A program made the translations under genes and the position numbers. The notes below the pieces were generated by a model. The model saw only the letters and a list, made by a program, of their open reading frames with translations. It was not told where the DNA came from and made no database searches. Positions 1 through 5,820 of a stretch of DNA of 16,723 bases are shown one piece after another. Numbering within the stretch: position 1 is the stretch's first letter; the number at the start of each line of letters is the position of its first letter. The stretch comes from an uncultured Lachnospiraceae bacterium (GTDB taxonomy: Bacteria; Bacillota; Clostridia; Lachnospirales; Lachnospiraceae). The stretch is taken from assembly GCA_905193085.1 (NCBI GenBank), contig CAJJNI010000028.1, forward strand, positions 1 to 16,723, written 5' to 3'.

Positions 1-1
1 G

Positions 2-502
2 ATTGGAAATGAGTGTATAAATGTTACTAAGCCGGAGATTGCATTGGAGCTGTTTGCGGACAGGAGTAACTTCAAGCTTTATATGGGTGATACGGGACTT
101 TTGGTAACTCAGATTATGAACAATAAAGATGAGACAGACGAAAATATATACAAATCACTTATTATTGATAATCTCGGAATTAATCAGGGAATGGCCATTG
201 AAAATATTGTTGCGCAGATGCTTCGTGTATCAGGTCATGATTTATATTTTCATGAATATTTATATACTCCTGCCGGTTCTGCAAAAGAAAAAAAATATGA
301 GATAGATTTCATCACAGTAAAAAATAAAAAAATCTGTCCTATCGAAGTTAAATCATCTGGTTATACTTCTCATAAATCGTTTGATTATCTTGTAGAAAAA
401 TACCAGATGAAAATGCAGGACAGATTTATTATTTACACTAAAGATTTAAAATATCAGGACGGAATACTGTATATTCCAATATATATGACTATGTGTATTT
501 AA
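2..502 (+). CDS. AAA family ATPase, DUF4143 C-terminal part (5' truncated)
   Basis: The frame is open from base 2, so the gene begins before the window and only its last ~166 codons are seen. The segment LYMGDTGLL, the later GMAIENIVAQML and the ending match the DUF4143 domain that follows the AAA domain in a large family of prokaryotic ATPases, often called ATP-binding or AAA+ superfamily proteins. The tail carries a PD-(D/E)XK-nuclease-like pattern: EIDFI (Asp codon at 305), then PIEVKSS (Glu codon at 344, Lys codon at 350). The Walker A and B motifs would lie upstream, outside the window. Cellular role is not established for most of the family; some sit beside mobile or defence genes, but nothing here shows that context. 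The gene stands alone and is convergent with the next one. Confidence 0.85.
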   Translation: MGNECINVTKPEIALELFADRSNFKLYMGDTGLLVTQIMNNKDETDENIYKSLIIDNLGINQGMAIENIVAQMLRVSGHDLYFHEYLYTPAGSAKEKKYEIDFITVKNKKICPIEVKSSGYTSHKSFDYLVEKYQMKMQDRFIIYTKDLKYQDGILYIPIYMTMCI

Positions 503-597
503 GCACCCTGTAGTATTAAGTCTCTTTTTTTCCCAAAGCTAACAGGCAGGAACAGAGTGAAATTACGACCATTGTTATGTCAAAGCCAATTTTTGAT

Positions 598-2028
598 TTA
601 TTTTACTTCATCATCAGTAACAGTATCACGAATTATATTATAGTAATATCGTTGTGCAAATTTTTCAAGTTCAAGTGTTTTGTTGTCTGCACTGCCTTTT
701 TCAATTGGCATAAATGCTATACCAAATGAGGCTGTATCTTTTAATTTATATTCGGAGTATTTGTCGAAAGGAATTTTAAAAGATATTTTACTGTCATTAT
801 TTAAATAATAAGTGTTGCTGTTAAGGTATTCAGAAGCTTCTGTGGAAGATAATTTGTTAAAATGATAATTACGCTCAACTATTTCAGACAAATACAAGTC
901 AGTATTTTCATTATACTCATCATAAGCTGTAAAAGGAATTACCAGTGCAATGACATCATTTTTGTTATAGTCTATTGCATTAAGCTTTGCTGTGATTTCT
1001 GAAAAGTCATCTGTTGTTACCTGTATAGCGGAGGTTGAAGTATCAGTTGCCATACTTTCAACAATGCCATTAACAAAGTCATTAATTTCGGAAGAAGAGT
1101 GCAGACATTCTATCTGATTATCAGGAGTACCATAATTATAAAATTCCCAGTTTAATTCATTGGTTGTGTTATAACCATAACCATAATTACTGTTGATATG
1201 GATATTGGATATGTTATTCATTGTTTCTGGTGTACGTATGTACAGATTAAAAAATAAACTGCTGCCGATATATTCTTCCTTTAGATGAGATGTGTTCAGG
1301 TTAATGTTAACCTCATTATCAGAATAATCCACGCAAATATCAGGTGCTTCATTGGCACTCCAAGGGCATTTTATGCAATAATAATTATAATTGTATAAAT
1401 TATCAGCAGATACATTAAAAAGTGCTGTCAACATGTCTTTGGTCTGAGGTGATAATTCGTAATTCAACTTCTGTGAGTCAAGATAGTATGTAGTGTAAAA
1501 TTGTAGGGCATAAAATCCGGTTTCCTCCGCGCCTGCCATCTCTGAGTATGTCGGTGTAGTGCTTTTGGAGTCCACCTCATCAAAATTGAATAATTCATTA
1601 CTGCTGCTCATCATTACTGATGTATTTTCATCGCAAAATACTGTTTGGAGTGGAAAATTAAATTTTGGTGCAGTACGCATAAATTCCTGCCATGATGTTG
1701 TTTGGGAATCGATATTCAGGGCACGCTGTAATATTGTCTGAACATCGCCAAGTGAGACTTTTTCGCCATTTTCAAATGAAGCAGCTTTAAGCTGGCGTTT
1801 GTTTGGCGTTTTAACGCCCAGTGCAAATTCAAGTCCAAGCATGGCATCTGATAATTCGACTTTAGAATTTCCATCAAGGTCACCATATATAAATGGAAAT
1901 TCATTGCAAATGTAATCGTTGACAGAATAAGCTTCTGTTGCTGCCGGATTAACAGTGCCAAAACAAAGTCCGCACATAATTGAAGCTGCAAGTGTCCTTT
2001 TTAAAAGTTTGGGTGTAGTTTTTTTCAT
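598..2028 (-). CDS. Secreted protein with N-terminal dockerin-like domain, unknown function
   Basis: The product has a signal peptide (KK, then a hydrophobic stretch near residues 13-27, ending about ATEA at 33). A dockerin type I-like module follows directly (residues ~49-106). Its first calcium loop is canonical (DLDGNSKVELSD, residues 50-61). The second (FENGEKVSLGD) has lost most acidic ligands. The remaining ~370 residues are polar, rich in Asn, Tyr and Ser, with no domain I recognise, and probably fold outside the cell. Two in-frame ATGs compete, at 2037 and 2028. The Shine-Dalgarno AAGGAG ends two bases before the first but eleven before the second, so 2028 (476 aa) is preferred. It lies 83 bases downstream of the CNNM-type gene on the same strand. 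The dockerin implies binding to a cohesin or calcium; no cohesin is in the window. Confidence 0.8.
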   Translation of the reverse strand: MKKTTPKLLKRTLAASIMCGLCFGTVNPAATEAYSVNDYICNEFPFIYGDLDGNSKVELSDAMLGLEFALGVKTPNKRQLKAASFENGEKVSLGDVQTILQRALNIDSQTTSWQEFMRTAPKFNFPLQTVFCDENTSVMMSSSNELFNFDEVDSKSTTPTYSEMAGAEETGFYALQFYTTYYLDSQKLNYELSPQTKDMLTALFNVSADNLYNYNYYCIKCPWSANEAPDICVDYSDNEVNINLNTSHLKEEYIGSSLFFNLYIRTPETMNNISNIHINSNYGYGYNTTNELNWEFYNYGTPDNQIECLHSSSEINDFVNGIVESMATDTSTSAIQVTTDDFSEITAKLNAIDYNKNDVIALVIPFTAYDEYNENTDLYLSEIVERNYHFNKLSSTEASEYLNSNTYYLNNDSKISFKIPFDKYSEYKLKDTASFGIAFMPIEKGSADNKTLELEKFAQRYYYNIIRDTVTDDEVK

Positions 2029-2041
2029 AATAATCATCTCT

Positions 2042-2091
2042 CCTTAAATAAATTTCTTTATACTACTAAGGACAACAAAATTTATTTAAGG
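2042..2091 (-). promoter_or_regulatory. 14-bp perfect inverted repeat overlapping the dockerin-gene ribosome binding site
   Basis: Bases 2042-2055 (CCTTAAATAAATTT) are the exact reverse complement of 2078-2091, with a 22-base loop. Read on the minus strand, the hairpin lies between the CNNM-type gene and the dockerin gene. Its 3' arm ends in AAGG, the first four bases of the AAGGAG ribosome binding site of the dockerin gene. If it forms in RNA it would partly mask translation initiation. It could instead act as a weak terminator of the upstream gene, though no clear U-tract follows. The structure is seen; the function is inferred. Confidence 0.5.
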
Positions 2092-2111
2092 TTGCATGAA
2101 AAATATAAAAA

Positions 2112-3398
2112 TTATTTTTCTACACTGATTTCTTTTGTCATAAACTCATCAGCTTTTGTAACGGTTATTTTCAGATTTTTGTAATTGATAGTATATCCGA
2201 TTTCAGGAATAGAGCCGCTTATACCTAAAAGCCACCCGTTTACCGTAGTGGCATCGGTATCTTCAATTTCATCAAGTTCAAAATAATCTTTGAAATCTTC
2301 AAGTGATGCGGAAGAAAGTACGCGGTATGTATTAGCTCCGGTTTTGTAAAATTCAGTTATTTCTTCATCTCGTTCGTCCCATATTTCTCCGACAAGTTCT
2401 TCCAGAATATCTTCCATCGAAACAATTCCGGCAGTTTCACCATATTCATTTACAACAATTACCATATGGTTATGCTCTGTCTGCATGTCTTTAAACAAAG
2501 AATCAAGCGGTACAGTCTCAGGTATAAATGAAGGCTGGTGAAGTATTTCATGTAAAGAAAAATTTTCATGGGTTCTGTTAATAAGATAGTCCCTTGTGTG
2601 TAAAATTCCTATAATATTATCAATCGTTTTATCGTAGACGGGCATTCTTGAAAAACCTTTCGATTCAATTATTTCCATTATCTGTGAATCTGTGGCATCA
2701 AGAGGAACAGAAACTATAGATTTTCTTGAAATCATAACATTTTCTGCGGTCATATTATCAAGTTTAAAAATATTTTTTATGTACTCGATATCGTCTTCAT
2801 CAAGGCTTCCTTCATCAGCCCCTGCATCAAGCATGAGCACGATGTCTTCTTCTGAAACAGCTTCATCTTTTTCTTTCGGGTCAATGCCGATAAGACGAAG
2901 GACTGCATTTGTCGAAATTGTTAAAAACCAGATAATTGGATTTAATGCGGCGGTAAGAAATGAAATAACTCCGCATACAGCTCCTGCAAGTTTTTCTTTA
3001 TGTTTCATGGCAATTCGTTTTGGCACAAGTTCACCAAGAATAAGTGTAAAATATGACAAAATAAGTGTTATTACAATGACCGCAATCGTGTTTATTGTTG
3101 AAACCGAGCGGGGAGAAATTTTAAAAGTATTAATGATGGCAGAGGATAGTTTTGCCGCAAAATTATCAGCCGCAAACGCCGAGCCTAAGAAACCTGCAAG
3201 AGTAATTCCAATCTGGATTGTTGAGAGAAAACGGGTAGGTTCTTCGATTATTTTTAACATTTTGACAGCTTTTTTGTCCCCGTTCTCAGCAAGTGCACGA
3301 AATTTCTTTTCATTCAGGGAAATAACAGCAATTTCAGTCGCTGCAAAAAAAGCATTGAGTAATATAAGAATAAGTTGCAATAATAATTGTTTTAACAT
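2112..3398 (-). CDS. Hemolysin C/CorC family (CNNM-type) membrane protein with CBS pair
   Basis: At 428 residues this is a full-length member. It has a DUF21/CNNM transmembrane domain over about residues 1-190 with several hydrophobic helices and the family stretch LNAFFAATEIAVISLNEKK. A CBS pair follows (about 210-340; VMISRKSIVSVP starts the first, GETAGIVSMEDILEELVGE ends the second). The CorC_HlyC transporter-associated domain closes the protein (about 350-420, ATTVNGWLLG). Characterised relatives act in magnesium or cobalt/sodium-coupled export; the name hemolysin is historical. The CBS pair normally binds adenine nucleotides and gates the transporter. The start is supported by AAAGGAATT upstream. 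A repeat-like hairpin (3435-3493) lies in its presumed leader, with a TATAAT on the minus strand at 3494-3499. The ion carried cannot be told from sequence. Confidence 0.9.
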   Translation of the reverse strand: MLKQLLLQLILILLNAFFAATEIAVISLNEKKFRALAENGDKKAVKMLKIIEEPTRFLSTIQIGITLAGFLGSAFAADNFAAKLSSAIINTFKISPRSVSTINTIAVIVITLILSYFTLILGELVPKRIAMKHKEKLAGAVCGVISFLTAALNPIIWFLTISTNAVLRLIGIDPKEKDEAVSEEDIVLMLDAGADEGSLDEDDIEYIKNIFKLDNMTAENVMISRKSIVSVPLDATDSQIMEIIESKGFSRMPVYDKTIDNIIGILHTRDYLINRTHENFSLHEILHQPSFIPETVPLDSLFKDMQTEHNHMVIVVNEYGETAGIVSMEDILEELVGEIWDERDEEITEFYKTGANTYRVLSSASLEDFKDYFELDEIEDTDATTVNGWLLGISGSIPEIGYTINYKNLKITVTKADEFMTKEISVEK

Positions 3399-3434
3399 TT
3401 AATAATTCCTTTCAACATAAAATATTATAATTCT

Positions 3435-3493
3435 GGTCTTTCACCCACATATGAGAAAGTTCATGTGGGTTTAGACCTTTTGACCCTGGCATC
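3435..3493 (+). repeat. Dispersed repeat, copy A1: imperfect hairpin with TTTTGACCCTGGCATC tail
   Basis: Bases 3436-3493 match 9760-9817 at 52 of 58 positions in the same orientation. The fold is GGTCT/AGACC, an internal loop, CCCAC/GTGGG, a 2-base bulge, ATGAG/TTCAT and a 4-base loop. Differences from the other copy largely fall in loops or swap G-C with G-U pairs, so the pairing is kept. It sits in the divergent gap, 37 bases upstream of the CNNM-type start. This is a repeat family inferred from within-window comparison only; its function is unknown. Confidence 0.7.
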
Positions 3494-3584
3494 ATTATAT
3501 GAGATTATTGTATAATTTTTATAGTTAAGAGTCAGTAAAAATATAAGAAAAGTCTTTTTGTGTCGGTAATTGTCTTTTCGTGTG

Positions 3585-3782
3585 GCAGATATTGAAAATA
3601 CTCATGTGATATGCGAATATTTAATAGGATTTACGCGTACAACGAGCCAAAGTCCGTGCTTGCACGAGACCCTGGCGGCTGTCGCGATAACTTGAGAAAA
3701 TCACGAAGAGAGTTTCTCAGGTTGTGGGAGCACATAGTGCGGAGCAATCCGCAGGCATCATAATTGGGGACTTTTGACCCTG
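3585..3782 (+). repeat. Dispersed repeat, copy A2, with a ~107-base structured insert
   Basis: Bases 3737-3767 are an exact 31-base inverted copy of 9659-9689, and 3609-3620 are an inverted match to 9699-9710. Both elements end in TTTTGACC. Relative to the other copy, this one carries about 107 extra bases (3630-3736). The extra block looks richer in G and C than its surroundings and contains an 11-bp hairpin, 3679-3689 with 3713-3723 (one G-U pair). The shared part holds a 6-bp hairpin closed by GCAA, TGCGGA/TCCGCA at 3738-3753. The left boundary is uncertain because a degraded version of the other copy's long inverted repeat seems to start near 3585. Confidence 0.65.
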
Positions 3783-3783
3783 A

Positions 3784-3789
3784 TATAAT
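3784..3789 (+). promoter_or_regulatory. Candidate -10 box for the LURP-one-related gene
   Basis: A perfect TATAAT lies 40 bases before the ATG at 3830, immediately beyond the repeat's TTTTGACCCTG end. No good -35 is found at 16-18 bases (TAATTG at best), so the call is tentative. If right, the repeat supplies the upstream part of this promoter. Confidence 0.35.
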
Positions 3790-3829
3790 GCACATGCAAT
3801 TAATTATATGAAAAAAAAGGAGGAGTAGT

Positions 3830-4936
3830 ATGGAAGAATTAAAATCAGCAAAGTATTTAAGAAGACGAAAAATAATGTGTCGTATTATTGGAGTGGCAGT
3901 TGCGGTATTTGGTGTATGGTTATGGAGCGCTGGCAACTGGAGTGAGTTTTGGATTAGTGTTGGAACGGTAATATTGATTATTGGTATAGCAATATGGATG
4001 ATGGGTTCACCACAGGATTACAATTCTTCTACCGATGTATGCGCCATGATTAGTATGGACATACCGAAAACAATTGAAGAATTTTATGAAGCTTTCAAAA
4101 CAATTGACACACCTCTTGGCTCATGCTGGCTTGGGAAATTCTATACAATGAAGCAGACTGCGTTAGTCTGGGGACCTGATAATAATGGACAGTTTCTTTA
4201 TTTCTGGATTACAAATGCCGGAATTACAGGTTATTTAGGTTATTCGTTTTTGGATAGTTTAATTAAAAAAAGGATAAATGAGCCGCTTATCCCTGTTTCA
4301 GAAAATTTTGGAGATAATCTTGCAGAATGTGTGTGTTATAATTCAGATGTTGTTTTGCTGCAAAAACAGTTAAAAGAAAGTCTTGAGAATTTTGCAAAGA
4401 CGGGTGTTCCTTTGGAAATTAAGGAGTCCAACCCATCTGAAGTCTACTATTTTTCAGAGGATTTTAAGCTGACAGGGCAGAAATTTGAGTTATATGATAA
4501 AGATGGCAATGTTTTATATGAAGTTAATGGAACAATGCCGCTCATTAATTTATATATTTATGACAATAATCATGAAGAAATTTTTAAAATGACTAAGGAA
4601 ATAGGTCAGGTATTAACAAAATACAAATTTTATTATAAAGGTGAACCGTACGGTGTGTTGGAGAAACAGTTTAAGCTTGTCAGACATAAATTTGAGATGG
4701 ATATCAATGAAGGAAAACTTGAACTTACAGAGTACACAGGTTCTATCGGACATAATTATACGGTTACTGTCAATGGAGAAATTATAGGTTCAATAATGGA
4801 CGATTTGAAAATTAATATGCCAAATATTGTTTATGATAATGCTGTACTTATGGTTTATGATAAGAAGTATCTGCCACTATTGACAGCTATGGCGGTCATG
4901 GTGGCAAGAGAGATTGCAAGAGATGAAGATAAATAG
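3830..4936 (+). CDS. Membrane-anchored protein with C-terminal LURP-one-related domain
   Basis: The ATG follows a strong AGGAGG. The 368-residue product begins with a basic segment and two hydrophobic helices (about residues 15-32 and 38-58). A middle region of roughly 140 residues that I do not recognise follows. From about residue 205 to the end it resembles the LURP-one-related/tubby-like fold of Bacillus YxjI. Recurring short units support this: FKLTGQKFELYDKDGNVLYE, then IYDNNHEEIFKM, then FKLVRHKFEMD, and a hydrophobic final helix LLTAMAVMVAREIA. That fold is shared with phospholipid scramblases and tubby proteins; the bacterial role is unknown. Many bacterial members are only the ~160-residue domain, so the two-helix anchor and middle region are additions. 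It is followed after 46 bases by a lipoprotein gene on the same strand, probably co-transcribed. Confidence 0.7.
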   Translation: MEELKSAKYLRRRKIMCRIIGVAVAVFGVWLWSAGNWSEFWISVGTVILIIGIAIWMMGSPQDYNSSTDVCAMISMDIPKTIEEFYEAFKTIDTPLGSCWLGKFYTMKQTALVWGPDNNGQFLYFWITNAGITGYLGYSFLDSLIKKRINEPLIPVSENFGDNLAECVCYNSDVVLLQKQLKESLENFAKTGVPLEIKESNPSEVYYFSEDFKLTGQKFELYDKDGNVLYEVNGTMPLINLYIYDNNHEEIFKMTKEIGQVLTKYKFYYKGEPYGVLEKQFKLVRHKFEMDINEGKLELTEYTGSIGHNYTVTVNGEIIGSIMDDLKINMPNIVYDNAVLMVYDKKYLPLLTAMAVMVAREIARDEDK

Positions 4937-4982
4937 TAATTAAGCATAAAAATGTGTTTTAAAAATTTACCGGAGGTTTTGT

Positions 4983-5651
4983 ATGATAAAAAAGAAAATT
5001 ATCAGGCTCGCTTTAATTATGAATATGCTGATTATTCTTGCCGGGTGTTCATCTGCTAAGGATATAGAGTTTTCAAGTGCAGATGAAGCCAAAGATGCAT
5101 TAAATAATGCTGCTACTACTTATGTAGAAGGAGATTTGGGTAATGTTAATCAGGAAGGCAATATTAAAGCAGATGATAAAGTAGCGGCATATTTAAAAGA
5201 AGAGGGTTTTTTTAATAGTAGATGGAATGTCATAATAGATGGTGAAAACTGGTTTTATATTAAATTTGTAACAGATGACCCGATAAATGATGTAGAGGGA
5301 GTGATTTCCGGAACTACATATGGATATTATGATGAGAATGATAAATGTCTTGGATATGCCCAGTCGCAATGTATAACAACCGCAGACGGTGACAGGGATT
5401 ACTATATGGTTTTTCTTGATGCAGATGGAAATGCTAAAGAATATTATTCAAAAGAAGACGGAAGTGTGCTGTATGATAAGGACGCAAATGTCATTGCATA
5501 TGGCGATGCAGAAAAGAATCGCATATTGAGTGATAAATGTCATGTAAAAATTGACATGGAAGAGGATTGTGATATTTCAGTTGATTTTATGGATAAAATG
5601 GCTATGTACATTTTGCTGTACAGTGATTTAGATGATGCGTATTCTGATTAA
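4983..5651 (+). CDS. Predicted lipoprotein of unknown function
   Basis: The 222-residue product starts MIKKK, has a hydrophobic core (residues 6-18), and a lipobox LAGC at 19-22, so Cys22 should be lipidated and the protein held on the outer face of the membrane. The mature part is acidic. It contains several YDENDK-, DADGNAKEYYSKEDG- and YDKDAN-like stretches, short beta-hairpin-like units similar in style to those of the preceding LURP-one-like protein, but not convincingly homologous to it. No domain is recognised. The start is supported by CCGGAGG seven bases upstream. It lies between the LURP-one-related gene (46-base gap) and the CotH-domain gene (169-base gap). Confidence 0.75.
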   Translation: MIKKKIIRLALIMNMLIILAGCSSAKDIEFSSADEAKDALNNAATTYVEGDLGNVNQEGNIKADDKVAAYLKEEGFFNSRWNVIIDGENWFYIKFVTDDPINDVEGVISGTTYGYYDENDKCLGYAQSQCITTADGDRDYYMVFLDADGNAKEYYSKEDGSVLYDKDANVIAYGDAEKNRILSDKCHVKIDMEEDCDISVDFMDKMAMYILLYSDLDDAYSD

Positions 5652-5688
5652 AAGTGTCATTTTCACATAACTATCACTTAGATTTTAC

Positions 5689-5737
5689 TTAAATAACAGC
5701 TTTTTTCCATTTATAATACAATAAAGCTTTCTATAAT
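5689..5737 (+). promoter_or_regulatory. Candidate promoter region of the CotH gene (two TATAAT boxes)
   Basis: Two perfect TATAAT hexamers lie at 5712-5717 and 5732-5737, exactly 20 bases apart, in the 169-base gap before the CotH gene. The first has a weak -35 candidate TTAAAT at 5689-5694 (17-base spacer). The second has none that is convincing. The hexamers are clear; promoter activity is inferred, and the leader would be about 75-100 bases. Confidence 0.35.
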
Positions 5738-5820
5738 AGCCTCATAAAGTTAATAAATGCCGGGGTAAAAGGGTATATGAACACAGTTGGTTATTTCGGT
5801 GAATTTAAGGAGGTTTTATT

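Noticed and set aside
1559..1991. Open frames on both strands within the dockerin gene
   Set aside because: They overlap a complete gene with signal peptide and dockerin, lack ribosome binding sites and encode no recognisable protein.
2692..3402. 236-codon plus-strand frame opposite the CNNM-type gene
   Set aside because: It is antisense to a clear full-length family member, and its low-complexity Ser/Ile-rich translation is an artefact of the complementary strand.
3631..3936. 101-codon minus-strand frame over repeat copy A2 and the LURP-one gene start
   Set aside because: It has no ribosome binding site, half of it is antisense to a real gene, and the rest is structured repeat sequence.
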